64,000 nucleotides of DNA, taken from the NCBI RefSeq assembly GCF_001306145.1, contig NZ_LGKO01000005.1:1-64000 (forward strand), given 5' to 3'. Below the pieces are notes generated by a model. It was not told where the DNA came from and did not search any database. It saw only the letters and a program-made list of their open reading frames with translations. Below, in pieces: positions 25,148 to 33,815 of this stretch (positions within the stretch are counted from its first letter, which is position 1; the number at the start of each line of letters is the position of its first letter). The translations under genes were made by a program, and so were the position numbers. Source of the DNA: Thermanaerothrix daxensis (GTDB taxonomy: Bacteria > Chloroflexota > Anaerolineae > Anaerolineales > Anaerolineaceae).

Positions 25148-26134
25148 ATGGGCCTGGAATTCGGTTTGGAACTACCCCTCGGCGGTGAAGAAACCGTCTA
25201 TGATGTGGCGATCATCGGTGGAGGGCCGGCCGGTACAACCGCGGCCATCTACACCGCCCGTGCCAACCTCAAAACGGTGGTGATTGACAAAGGCCTCACG
25301 GCCGGCGCCCTCGGCATCACCAGTAAGATTGCCAATTATCCCGGCATTCCGGAAGAGATCAGCGGAGCCGAGTTGCTTCTGCGCATGCGGCGGCAGGCGG
25401 AGCAATTTGGGGCGCAGTTCATTCAAGATAAAATCCAGGGCTGCGAACTGCAGCGCGACCCCAAGGTGCTTTACGGTAATAACGGCACCTACCTGGCACG
25501 GACGGTGATCATCGCCACTGGCTCGATGGGGCGCGGCAACCGCGTGCCGGGTGAGGACCGCTTGCTGGGGCGCGGAGTTTCGTACTGCGCGACTTGCGAT
25601 GCGGCCTTCTTCCGCGATCAGGAGGTGGTGGTGGCGGGTAACAACGATGAGGCCATCGAGGAGGCCCTCTTTTTGACTCGCTTTGTCCGTCGCGTGCATT
25701 TCCTCTCGCCCACTCCCGATCTCAAAGCCCCGGCTGAATTGGCGGAGGAGTTGCTTCACCATCCCAAGGTCACGTTCTACCCCGGTGCGGTTTTGAAGGA
25801 GATCGTGGGTGAGGAACGGGTTGAGGGGGTGCGCTTCCGCCAGCGCGGTCAGCCCGAGCAAACCCTCTCGGTCAGTGGTGCGTTCATTTACCTGCAAGGT
25901 GGTCAACCAATTACCGATTTCCTGCAGGGGCAATTGCCGCTGAGCGAAACCGGCTGCTTGATCGTGGACCGCGAGTTCCAGACCGCCATCCCGGGGGTTT
26001 TTGCTGTGGGGGATGTACTGTGCAATCACGTCAAGCAAGCCGTGGTGGCGGCAGCGGAGGGGGCCGTAGCCGCCATGGCCGTGGAAAAACTGCTGCGCGG
26101 GCGCGAGAAACTGGCCGTGGATTGGTCGAAGTAG
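25148..26134 (+). CDS. thioredoxin reductase-like flavoprotein lacking NADPH-binding motifs
   Basis: The 328-residue protein has the two-domain fold of low-molecular-weight thioredoxin reductase. FAD motif GGGPAG lies at 24-29, the redox pair Cys147-Cys150 in SYCATCDAAFF, and the second FAD motif VFAVGDV near 284-290. In the NADPH domain the usual GxGxxA is replaced by AGNNDEA (163-169), and the HRRxxxR motif that grips the NADPH phosphate is replaced by SPTPDLK (187-193). Known pyridine-nucleotide-independent relatives (ferredoxin:flavin thioredoxin reductases of clostridia) show such losses. It probably reduces thioredoxin or the nearby glutaredoxin with another electron donor. GGAGG stands 6 bases before the ATG at 25148. 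Confidence 0.88.
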   Translation: MGLEFGLELPLGGEETVYDVAIIGGGPAGTTAAIYTARANLKTVVIDKGLTAGALGITSKIANYPGIPEEISGAELLLRMRRQAEQFGAQFIQDKIQGCELQRDPKVLYGNNGTYLARTVIIATGSMGRGNRVPGEDRLLGRGVSYCATCDAAFFRDQEVVVAGNNDEAIEEALFLTRFVRRVHFLSPTPDLKAPAELAEELLHHPKVTFYPGAVLKEIVGEERVEGVRFRQRGQPEQTLSVSGAFIYLQGGQPITDFLQGQLPLSETGCLIVDREFQTAIPGVFAVGDVLCNHVKQAVVAAAEGAVAAMAVEKLLRGREKLAVDWSK

Positions 26135-26155
26135 CCGCTTGCACGGAGGTTGTCC

Positions 26156-27505
26156 ATGCCCCGTCTGGTCGTTATCGGCGGTGGCCCGGCTGGGGTCACC
26201 GCCGCCCTTGAGGCTGCCCACCGGGGAGCCCAGGTCACCCTGGTGGAAGCGGCGCATCTGGGCGGACGTGCCACCTGGCACAGCCTGGTGCCCAGCAAAG
26301 TCTTTTTGAGCGCTGCCGAAGCCCTGGGCACTGCCCGGCCCTGGCTGGATGCGCCTCTGCCGCGCCCACCGCTGGCACTCCTGCGTGAGCGCATTCACGC
26401 CCTGGCAGTCGCTCAAAGTCGGGCTCAGCAGGAAGCGTTGATCCATGCCGGAGTGACTCTGGTTCAGGCGGTGGCGGCCTTTGAGTCTCCGCACATCTTG
26501 CGTCTGGAAGGCGAGGATGGTCGTCAAATGCGCCTGGAATTTGATATAGCCATCCTTGCCACCGGTTCCGAGCCAATCTTCCTGCCCCAATTGAAGCCGG
26601 ATGGTAAGCGTCTGCTGGCGCCGCGTGCCATGGCGCATCTGGAAACCTGGCCTGAGCACCTGATCATGATCGGCGGTGGGGTGACGGGCAGTGAGTACGT
26701 CTCCTTTTTTAACCAGATGGGCGTGCCGACTACCTGGGTGACCGATCTGCCCACCTTCCTGCCGCGTGTGGATGCGGATGTGGCGGCGGCTTTTGCTGCC
26801 ATCATGGCGGCGCGTGGGGTTGCGCTTTATCCCAATGCGCCGGTGGAGGCTGCCGAGAGCGATGGCCAGGGGGTACGGGTGGTGCTGCGCGATGGGCGCG
26901 TTCTGGAGGGCAGCCACGTGTTCATCGCCATCGGACGACAAGCCGATACCGCCCGACTCAACCTTGCGGCAGTCGGGCTGAGTGCCAGCCGCCGGGGTCT
27001 GGTAGTGGATGCGTTTGGGCGTACGGCGCTCTCTCATATTTATGCCATTGGCGACGTGGCCGGCCCACCTTACACGGTCAACCGTGCCCAGGCCCAGGCG
27101 CGCGTGGCGGTTCGACATGCGCTGGGGCTGCCCACTTTGCCCCTGGATGCGGTAGTCACCGCAGAAGCCATTTACAGCGATCCTCAGGTTGCGCAGGTGG
27201 GGTTGGGGGAGGATGCGGCGCGCCAGCAGGGGCGCATGGTGCGCATATTGCGGGCCGATTTTGCCCAAGGGCTCAAGCCCCAACTCGGGGCTCATGCACA
27301 GGGCTTTCTAAAACTGGTGGTGGAGGCCCAGAGCGGGCATCTGTTGGGCGCCGCCGCACTTGGCAGTCATGCTGCCGAACTGATCAATGCGCTGGCGGTT
27401 GCCGTTCAAATGCGGGCAACGCTGGATGATCTGGCCCGCTGGGCGCCTGCCTACCCTACCCTGGGAGATCTGGTCGGCATTGCTGTGCACGGGTATGGGG
27501 TGTGA
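26156..27505 (+). CDS. Lpd-fold FAD-dependent oxidoreductase lacking the redox cysteines
   Basis: The 449-residue protein has the lipoamide dehydrogenase/mercuric reductase fold: FAD motif GGGPAG near the start, NAD(P)H motif GGGVTGSE, YAIGDVAG and a C-terminal dimerisation domain. The redox-disulfide segment, normally GGTCxxxGCIPSK, reads GGRATWHSLVPSK: both Cys are replaced (Ala39, Leu44). The active-site HPTxxE at the C-terminus reads YPTLGD (Tyr433, Asp438). It cannot work as a disulfide reductase. Cys-less relatives such as mycobacterial LpdA act as NAD(P)H:quinone reductases. GGAGG lies 6 bases before the ATG at 26156, 21 bases after the thioredoxin reductase-like gene. It may feed electrons to that protein (inference). 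Confidence 0.87.
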   Translation: MPRLVVIGGGPAGVTAALEAAHRGAQVTLVEAAHLGGRATWHSLVPSKVFLSAAEALGTARPWLDAPLPRPPLALLRERIHALAVAQSRAQQEALIHAGVTLVQAVAAFESPHILRLEGEDGRQMRLEFDIAILATGSEPIFLPQLKPDGKRLLAPRAMAHLETWPEHLIMIGGGVTGSEYVSFFNQMGVPTTWVTDLPTFLPRVDADVAAAFAAIMAARGVALYPNAPVEAAESDGQGVRVVLRDGRVLEGSHVFIAIGRQADTARLNLAAVGLSASRRGLVVDAFGRTALSHIYAIGDVAGPPYTVNRAQAQARVAVRHALGLPTLPLDAVVTAEAIYSDPQVAQVGLGEDAARQQGRMVRILRADFAQGLKPQLGAHAQGFLKLVVEAQSGHLLGAAALGSHAAELINALAVAVQMRATLDDLARWAPAYPTLGDLVGIAVHGYGV

Positions 27506-28069
27506 TTATCCAGCGGCGCGCTTTGCCCGTCGGTAGAAGCGGAACACGATCCACGACGTGACGATGATCAGCACACAGGCAATCACAACCGGCACCACCA
27601 CGGCGAGGATGGAGACCAGGGTGGCGGTCAGGTCTTCCAGGAGGCTGACCGGCACATTGCCCGCTCCGCCGGTGGTGGCGGTGACCGCCGGGCGCACGGC
27701 CAGGGTTTTGGTCGCGTGCACGCCCCCGGCCACCAGCAGTCCCAGCGCCAGTGCCAGCACGGGGTGAATCTCGGTGATCACGTTGGCGCTGGCGGCAAAA
27801 ACGATGGCACCGGCAGTTGGACGCACGAAGGTTTGGAGGATGTCGTTAATGTGATTGACGGCGGGGATTTTATCGGCAAAGAACTCAATCAGCGCCAGCA
27901 CAACCAGCAGGGCAATGATCCAACCATTGCTCAGGGTGTCCCAGGGCGGGCGCAGGGTGATTAATGTGGTGTAGCGCCCGAGCAGTGCCACGACCAGCAG
28001 TGGGATGTAGGCGTTTAGCCCCGCGCTGGCGGAGAGGCCAAAAGCCGAAAAGATGCCCAGTACTTCCAT
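27506..28069 (-). CDS. DUF4126 membrane protein
   Basis: The 187-residue protein has five or six predicted membrane helices and the DUF4126 pattern: SASAGLNAYIPLLVVALLGR at the start, FADKIPAVNHINDILQTFVRPTAGA in the middle and a long last helix. Function unknown. Its stop codon directly abuts the stop of the convergent flavoprotein gene. Probably cotranscribed with the DUF2085 gene 18 bases upstream. Confidence 0.85.
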   Translation of the reverse strand: MEVLGIFSAFGLSASAGLNAYIPLLVVALLGRYTTLITLRPPWDTLSNGWIIALLVVLALIEFFADKIPAVNHINDILQTFVRPTAGAIVFAASANVITEIHPVLALALGLLVAGGVHATKTLAVRPAVTATTGGAGNVPVSLLEDLTATLVSILAVVVPVVIACVLIIVTSWIVFRFYRRAKRAAG

Positions 28070-28087
28070 AACTCCCTTCCTTCTCGC

Positions 28088-28888
28088 TTAGGGAAGCACA
28101 AAGCCGGCCCAGGTGCCGGTGAGAAAGAAACGCACGCCATCTACCAGAAAAATCTGAAGCAAGGCGGTGCCCAGCCCGGCCAGCAGGAACCCACGCAGGG
28201 CGTTCCAATCGCTGAAGGAATTCTCACGTTTCAGCAGGAGAATCCAGAACAGGGTGTAGCACAGGGTGAGCAGGGTCAGCACGCCCAGCGCGCTAAGCAG
28301 CGCCAGCGGAAGGACGAGAATCGGAATGTGAGAGGCAATGCCAAGCGCGCCCAGTGCTGTGGTGCCAAGCAAGCCGAATAACTGCCACCCCTGCGACAGA
28401 GCCGGCTCGGGGCAAGGATCGGTCCATACCACCTGGCTGAAAAGAGGGACAAGCAAGACCGATATCCCCAGTCCGAAGCCGCTGCCGGTGGCCAGGCGTA
28501 GGAGATTATTGGGTGGGTAGAGTGCAGGTAGGTGAGGTATCAGACTGAGGAATGAATTGACCCCATCCAGTACAAAAGCCAGGGCAAAGGCAATGAATAC
28601 CAGCCGGAAGGGCCAGGAAGGGGCCAGGGCACGCCGTCCGCGGGGCAGTTGAAAAGTCAGCCCGATCAGGGCGCCCAGAAAAGTGCCGCTGCAACGGGCG
28701 CACAGGGGGAGCGGACGGTCGCCGAGGAAGAACGAGTGCGAGGGGATGCGATGGCAAACGGCGTAACCAATGGCATCGGCTTTACCCAGCACCCCCGGTG
28801 GGGTGAATTCCCACCAGGCCAGCAACACTCCCAGGGCCAAAGCCCCCAGGCCTGCCTTCAGCCACAGTTGCCAGGGTGGGCGCTGCAT
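28088..28888 (-). CDS. DUF2085 membrane protein
   Basis: The 266-residue protein has about six membrane helices. The DUF2085 signature is clear: CHRIPSHSF (residues 45-53) and PLCARCSGTF (61-70), a Cys/His pattern that suggests metal binding at the membrane face. Function is not established. It lies 25 bases downstream of the TauE/SafE gene and 18 bases upstream of the DUF4126 gene, so the three probably share a transcript. Confidence 0.88.
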   Translation of the reverse strand: MQRPPWQLWLKAGLGALALGVLLAWWEFTPPGVLGKADAIGYAVCHRIPSHSFFLGDRPLPLCARCSGTFLGALIGLTFQLPRGRRALAPSWPFRLVFIAFALAFVLDGVNSFLSLIPHLPALYPPNNLLRLATGSGFGLGISVLLVPLFSQVVWTDPCPEPALSQGWQLFGLLGTTALGALGIASHIPILVLPLALLSALGVLTLLTLCYTLFWILLLKRENSFSDWNALRGFLLAGLGTALLQIFLVDGVRFFLTGTWAGFVLP

Positions 28889-28913
28889 GAAGGTATTTTA
28901 GCACAAATGGGGG

Positions 28914-29678
28914 TTAGCCCCGCACAAAGTAAATGAGAGCCACCAGGATGCCGATGGTGACCACGATCCAGCGCAAGACGATGGGGCGTACCCGCCCGGC
29001 CAACATGCCGCCCAGCATGCCCCCCACCAGGGCTCCCACAGCCATTACCACAGCCGCCGACCAGAGCACCCGGCCCGAGGCCACGAAATACAGCGCCGCG
29101 GTCAGGTTGGCGGCCAACGAAAGCCCCTGCTTGAGCGCGTTGAGGCGGGTGAGGGTGTCTTCGAGCACCAGGCCCAATACGGCCAGCAAGATCACGCTCA
29201 GCCCGGCGCCGAAATAGCCCCCATACACACAAGCCAGGAAGATGGGTAAAAAGGCCAGGGCTTCGCGCGAGGCGCCAGGTTGATGGGGGTCGGGATGAGC
29301 GAATACACGTCGGCGGATCTCATCCTGGACCGCCAGCAAAAGCGCGGCAAAGAGGATCAGGTAAGGTACCAGGGCGCGGAAGAGACGCTCGCCGCTGAGC
29401 AGAAGCAGCAGCCCGCCCACCAGGCCGCCTGCCAGCGCGGCGGGCAGCAGCACGCGCAGGCGATTGCCCTGCCCCTGGAGGTCGGTGCGTTGGGCCCAGG
29501 TGCCGCCCAGGTAACCCGGCAACAGGGCCACGGTGTTGGTCACATTGGCAACCACCGCTGGCACTCCCACTGCCATCAGTGTGGGGAAGGTGATCAGGGT
29601 GCCGCCGCCGGCCAGGGCATTCACCGCCCCCGCGGCCACTGCGGCCAGGGCGATGCTGAGGTAGGATAACCAGTCCAT
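28914..29678 (-). CDS. sulfite exporter TauE/SafE family protein
   Basis: The 254-residue protein has about eight hydrophobic helices in two repeats: [20 protein letters not shown] with [13 protein letters not shown] in the first and [20 protein letters not shown] with [20 protein letters not shown] in the second. Family members export sulfite, sulfoacetate or organosulfur ions, but most are uncharacterised. First gene of a run with DUF2085 and DUF4126. No sulfur-metabolism gene is adjacent; the ComB-like gene is 4 kb away on the same strand. Confidence 0.88.
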   Translation of the reverse strand: MDWLSYLSIALAAVAAGAVNALAGGGTLITFPTLMAVGVPAVVANVTNTVALLPGYLGGTWAQRTDLQGQGNRLRVLLPAALAGGLVGGLLLLLSGERLFRALVPYLILFAALLLAVQDEIRRRVFAHPDPHQPGASREALAFLPIFLACVYGGYFGAGLSVILLAVLGLVLEDTLTRLNALKQGLSLAANLTAALYFVASGRVLWSAAVVMAVGALVGGMLGGMLAGRVRPIVLRWIVVTIGILVALIYFVRG

Positions 29679-29831
29679 AGATGATACCTCGATGAATGGA
29701 GCATTAACCGCGCCAATGATAACATACCCCTTGCCGTCTGGCGGATTTCAGGGCTGGCGAGACGAATCCCACTGGGGATTGAGGGTTGTCACGCCTGGGC
29801 GCCTCCCCCGGTGCAGATTCTATGTGTCGGG

Positions 29832-30455
29832 CTAGCGCTCGGCGCCAAACCGGGCGGATTGGGGTACGTAGGCCACGGTGCGGGTGTGGAAATCTTGCAC
29901 CAGCGCGTTGCGGGGCAGGGTGAACAACCAGCCAACGATCATGACATCGCCAATGGCCCCCGCCGCGTTCATCGTCAGTAAGGCCCAGGTGGGCACAATC
30001 CAGGATTCCGGCAGGAGAGGTGCCAGTGCCAACCCCAGCAGGCTGATCCCGAATAACGGAAGCAGCCCGATGATGGCGTAGGCCGGGAGGGTGAAGTACC
30101 ATCCGGGCGCTGAGGCTGAGGCGTACCAACCCTTGAAGGTAAATTGAGGCCGGCTGCGGGTAAAGAGCCAAAAAGCCAGGCCGTGCAGTCCTTCGTGCAA
30201 AACGATCATCAACACCAGCAGGACGAGGAAGGTCAGCAACGTGCTCAACACTTGCCACGGCGTCTCGCTGCGGAAAATCAAGATGAACTCGCCTGTGTGT
30301 GGGCGCAGGCGGGTGAACAGCACTGCGAACAACCAGCCTGCGCCGACCAGCAGCACCAGACCGATCAGATTCATGGCCATGAGTAGGCGCGAATTTTCCA
30401 GGTTAAATTCGCCTCGTTCTACATAATCGGGTGGCAGTTCGGAATAGGCTCTCAT
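29832..30455 (-). CDS. DUF3267 membrane protein with HExxH motif
   Basis: The 207-residue protein has four predicted membrane helices. HEGLH at residues 87-91 (IVLHEGLHGLAF) lies within a helix, as in membrane zinc metallopeptidases and in DUF3267 proteins. An Asn-Ala-Ala-Gly-Ala-Ile-Gly-Asp segment near residue 165 could supply a further ligand. Proteolysis has not been shown for the family. The start overlaps the thrB stop by 4 bases, so it is translationally coupled to threonine synthesis genes, which may be only an expression arrangement. Confidence 0.82.
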   Translation of the reverse strand: MRAYSELPPDYVERGEFNLENSRLLMAMNLIGLVLLVGAGWLFAVLFTRLRPHTGEFILIFRSETPWQVLSTLLTFLVLLVLMIVLHEGLHGLAFWLFTRSRPQFTFKGWYASASAPGWYFTLPAYAIIGLLPLFGISLLGLALAPLLPESWIVPTWALLTMNAAGAIGDVMIVGWLFTLPRNALVQDFHTRTVAYVPQSARFGAER

Positions 30456-31393
30456 GGGGGTGTTTCCTCAACGGGCGGAAATTCAGGCACACTGACCCAC
30501 TCCCAGGTTGCTCCGCCTGGGCTGAGATGGAGTTGCCAGGTGCGTGCCGGCAGACCAGCCCCTTCAAAGGCGGTCTGCATGGCCTCCGCCAGGGGCTCGG
30601 TGTGGGTACGGGTAAAGGCGATCACGCTCGGTCCTGCCCCTGAAAGGGCAGCGGCAGCTCCCAGGCGCTGCGCCGCCTCCAGGGCCTGCGCTGCTCCGGG
30701 GATCAGCGGCAGGCGATAGGGTTGGTGGAGACGATCTTGCATGGCCCGGCGCAGCAGGGGCAGGTTGCCCTGGATCAGCGCCTGCACGACCAGCGCGGTG
30801 CGCCCCAGGTTGTACACAGCCTGCTCCAGGCTTACCTGGCGCGGCAGGGCCGCGCGTGCGGCGTGGGTCGGAAGGTCAACCTGCGGCAGCGTCACAACCG
30901 CCCGCCAGGGGGCCGGGTTGAAGCGGTGGGCAATCCAGCGGTCCTCGTCGTTCAATACGACCACCAGCCCACCCAGCAATGCCGCTGCTGCATTGTCGGC
31001 ATGGCCTTCCAGATCCACTGCCAGGTTGAGCAAGGCGGAGGCATCCAGGGGATGCTGGCTGAGGGCACTGGCGGCCAGCAAACCGGCCACGGTCGCCATC
31101 GCACTGGAACCCAGGCCTGAGCCGGGCGGAATGCGGTTATATTGGAGAATTTCCAGCGGGGGCGGGGCACTCTGCAAGCATTGCTGGTAAAAATAGTGAA
31201 TGGCCTGCACCAAGCGGTTGGCTTCCAGGGGCAGGTCGCGTCCTTCGCCTGCGATGCGCACCTGGGTGCCCCTTGGGCTTGGGCGCACCCAGGCTTCATT
31301 CCACATCTCCAACGCCAGGCCAAGGGCATCAAAACCCGGGCCCAGGTTGGCTGTGGTGGCCGGTACGCGTACGTGCACCCAAGCGGCGTTCAT
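30452..31393 (-). CDS. thrB: homoserine kinase
   Basis: Phosphorylates homoserine to O-phosphohomoserine for threonine synthesis. The 313-residue GHMP kinase has the N-terminal VRVPATTANLGPGFDALGLAL, the ATP loop PPGSGLGSSAMATVAG (about residues 89-104) and the C-terminal AALSGAGPSVIAF. Normal length. It overlaps thrC upstream by 4 bases and the DUF3267 gene downstream by 4 bases. Confidence 0.95.
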   Translation of the reverse strand: MNAAWVHVRVPATTANLGPGFDALGLALEMWNEAWVRPSPRGTQVRIAGEGRDLPLEANRLVQAIHYFYQQCLQSAPPPLEILQYNRIPPGSGLGSSAMATVAGLLAASALSQHPLDASALLNLAVDLEGHADNAAAALLGGLVVVLNDEDRWIAHRFNPAPWRAVVTLPQVDLPTHAARAALPRQVSLEQAVYNLGRTALVVQALIQGNLPLLRRAMQDRLHQPYRLPLIPGAAQALEAAQRLGAAAALSGAGPSVIAFTRTHTEPLAEAMQTAFEGAGLPARTWQLHLSPGGATWEWVSVPEFPPVEETPP

Positions 31394-32457
31394 CGCACCT
31401 CCGTCAGAAGAGCCTCGGTCAGTGCTTCCAGGCGGGCGGGAAGGGTGCGCGGGGGGGGGCTCCAGCGGGTGACGATATCGGGATCCTTGAGCCCGTGCCC
31501 GGTGCAGACCACCACAATGCGCTGACCGCGCGGGTTAAGACGGCCTGAGGCGATCTCGTGGGCCAGGCCGGCAGCGCCCGCGGCAGAAGCCGGTTCCACC
31601 CAAACGCCGTGGCTGGCCAGACGGCGTTGCATGGCCAGGATCTCATCATCCGTGACGGCAATGATGCGTCCGCCGGATTCCTCGGCGGCTTGCAGGGCCT
31701 GCTCGCCCCGCGCTGGTCGCCCAATGCGGATGGCCGTGGCAACCGTCTCGGGTTTTTCTACCGGGTGTCCCAGGACCAGTGGGGCTGCACCGGTGGCCTG
31801 CACACCCAGGAGATGCGGCAACCCACTCCCCTGCCGGGCGTGGTACTGGCGAAAGCCCATCCAGTAAGCGGTAATGTTGCCGGCGTTGCCCACCGGCAGA
31901 CACAGCCAGTCGGGGGCCGCTCCCAGCGCATCGCAGATTTCGAAGGCCGCGGTTTTCTGACCTTCCAGGCGGTAGGGGTTGAGCGAATTGACCAGGGCAA
32001 TGGGGTAGTTCTGGCTGATTTCCACCACCAGTGCCAGGGCATCATCAAATGAACCGTCAATTTGGATGACTTCGGCGCCGTAGGCCAGGGCTCCTGCCAG
32101 TTTGCCCAGGGCCACCTTGCCCTGGGGGATGAGCACAATGGCGCGCAATCCAGCGCGGGCGGCATAGGCAGCGGCTGAGGCCGCGGTGTTGCCGGTGGAG
32201 GCGCAGATGACCGCGCGCACCCCGCGCCCGAGCGCCTCGCTAATGGCGGCCGTCATGCCGCGATCTTTGAACGAGCCGCTGGGGTTTAGTCCCTCGTATT
32301 TGATATATAGTTCAAACCCCCCACCGAGTTCCTCGGCCAGGCGCGGCATGGGGATGAGAGGGGTATTGCCTTCCAAAAGGGTGACGGGGTGGGTGTAAGG
32401 GGGCAGGTCAAGCCATTCCCGGTAGCGATGGAGCAAGCCTGAGTAGGGCGTATGCAT
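31390..32457 (-). CDS. thrC: threonine synthase
   Basis: Converts O-phosphohomoserine to threonine with pyridoxal phosphate. The 355-residue protein has the PLP Lys in NPSGSFKDRGM, the phosphate loop VGNAGN, CASTGNTAASAAAYAARAG and VVVCTGHGLKDPD near the end. GAGGT stands 6 bases before the ATG; TATAAT lies on the minus strand at 32507-32502 as the probable -10. Length and pattern fit the shorter threonine synthase class. Forms a thrC-thrB operon. Confidence 0.95.
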   Translation of the reverse strand: MHTPYSGLLHRYREWLDLPPYTHPVTLLEGNTPLIPMPRLAEELGGGFELYIKYEGLNPSGSFKDRGMTAAISEALGRGVRAVICASTGNTAASAAAYAARAGLRAIVLIPQGKVALGKLAGALAYGAEVIQIDGSFDDALALVVEISQNYPIALVNSLNPYRLEGQKTAAFEICDALGAAPDWLCLPVGNAGNITAYWMGFRQYHARQGSGLPHLLGVQATGAAPLVLGHPVEKPETVATAIRIGRPARGEQALQAAEESGGRIIAVTDDEILAMQRRLASHGVWVEPASAAGAAGLAHEIASGRLNPRGQRIVVVCTGHGLKDPDIVTRWSPPPRTLPARLEALTEALLTEVR

Positions 32458-32602
32458 GATAGACCTCGGCGGTCAATAAGGTGCCGTGGGAGATTGGATT
32501 GATTATACCTAAAAATAAAACGAGGGATCCGGATTTGGAGAGAGTTGAATAAGAGATGGGGCACAATGGTTCGATCCGATGTGTGGAGTTCGAAATCAAG
32601 GA

Positions 32603-32631
32603 TTGAATCCCATGTTCTATCGTGTCATAAT
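32603..32631 (+). promoter_or_regulatory. promoter of the aldolase/phosphatase gene
   Basis: TTGAAT (32603-32608) and CATAAT (32626-32631) have a 17-base spacer. The inverted repeat CGTGTCA (32621-32627) with TGACACG (32643-32649), 15 bases apart, overlaps the -10 and the start site and may be an operator. Confidence 0.5.
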
Positions 32632-32705
32632 GTTAATAAAATTGACACGTTGACATCGTACTTGCCACCATCGTTGCCGTGTACCTGAAGAAAAGGGAGG
32701 GAGCC

Positions 32706-33806
32706 ATGGCAACGCTAACGTTAAGTGTGATCAAAGCCGATGTGGGCGGTTTTGTGGGGCATTCCGCCTGTCACGAGGCCCTGCTTGAGGAAGCGCGCAC
32801 TTTGCTGGCACAGGCTCAGGCAAAAGGGCTGTTACTGGATTTCTACGTTACCGCGTGTGGGGATGATTTGCAACTCATTCTCACCCATCGCCATAGTACC
32901 GATCATCCTGAAATTCACCACCTGGCCTGGGATGTCTTCAAGGCCTGCACCGAGGTGGCGCGTCGGCTCAAACTTTACGGCGCAGGGCAAGACCTGCTGG
33001 CGGATGCTTTTTCAGGCAATGTGCGCGGCATGGGACCGGGTGTTGCCGAGATGACGATTGAGGAACGCCCCTCCGAGCCGGTGATCATCTTCATGGCGGA
33101 CAAAACCTCCGCCGGGGCGTGGAACCTGCCCCTCTACAAGATGTTTGCCGACCCTTTCAACACGGCAGGACTGGTGATCTCGCCCAGCATGCACGCGGGC
33201 TTTCGCTTTGAGGTCCACGATGTGCTCGAGCATCGGCGCATCTTTTTCGATACCCCCGAGGAGGCTTATGATCTGCTGGTTTTCATCGGGGCGGCGGGAC
33301 GTTACATGGTCAAGGCGGTTTACACCAAGAGCGGTACCGTTGCCGCGGTGTCCTCTACCCAGCGTTTGGCCCTGATTGCCGGTAAGTATGTGGGGAAGGA
33401 TGATCCGGTGTGCATTGTGCGCTGTCAGGGCGAATTTCCGGCGGTGGGAGAGGTGCTGGAGCCTTTCACCCTGCCCCACATCGTAGAAGGGTGGATGCGC
33501 GGCTCGCACTACGGCCCACTGATGCCGGTGCCGGTGCGCCATGCCACGCCTAGCCGGTTTGACGGTCCGCCGCGCGTGATTGCGCTGGGCTTCCAGCTCG
33601 CCGAGGGGCACTTGATCGGCCCGCGTGACCTGTTTGATGATCCCGGGTTCGACGAAGCGCGCCGACTGTGTAATCAGTTAGCGGATGCCTTGCGCCAGCA
33701 TGGTCCGTTTGAGCCGCACCGCCTGCCGATGGAGGCCATGGAGTATACCACCCTGCCCGAGGTGATGGCGCGCCTGGCCGAGCGCTGGCAGCCCCTGGAA
33801 GAGTGA
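32706..33806 (+). CDS. bifunctional fructose-1,6-bisphosphate aldolase/phosphatase (type V FBPase)
   Basis: Joins triose phosphates and removes the C1 phosphate, making fructose-6-phosphate irreversibly in gluconeogenesis. The 366-residue protein follows the archaeal-type FBPA/P closely: LSVIKADVGGFVGHS, TACGDDLQLILTHRHS, FSGNVRGMGPGVAEM, ADKTSAGAWNLPLYKMFADP, and the Lys/Tyr region YTKSGTVAAVSS. Several Asp residues for magnesium are present. GGGAGG lies before the ATG at 32706. The enzyme is typical of archaea and deep-branching, often thermophilic bacteria. It stands alone, with its own promoter, convergent with the ComB gene. Confidence 0.93.
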   Translation: MATLTLSVIKADVGGFVGHSACHEALLEEARTLLAQAQAKGLLLDFYVTACGDDLQLILTHRHSTDHPEIHHLAWDVFKACTEVARRLKLYGAGQDLLADAFSGNVRGMGPGVAEMTIEERPSEPVIIFMADKTSAGAWNLPLYKMFADPFNTAGLVISPSMHAGFRFEVHDVLEHRRIFFDTPEEAYDLLVFIGAAGRYMVKAVYTKSGTVAAVSSTQRLALIAGKYVGKDDPVCIVRCQGEFPAVGEVLEPFTLPHIVEGWMRGSHYGPLMPVPVRHATPSRFDGPPRVIALGFQLAEGHLIGPRDLFDDPGFDEARRLCNQLADALRQHGPFEPHRLPMEAMEYTTLPEVMARLAERWQPLEE

Positions 33807-33815
33807 GGGACGTCC

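Noticed and set aside
25172-27295. 707-codon open frame on the minus strand
   Set aside because: It runs antisense to two clear flavoprotein genes; composition reflects high-GC codon bias and it matches no family.
29704-30258. 184-codon frame on the minus strand
   Set aside because: Out-of-frame shadow of the DUF3267 gene, rich in Arg, Pro and His.
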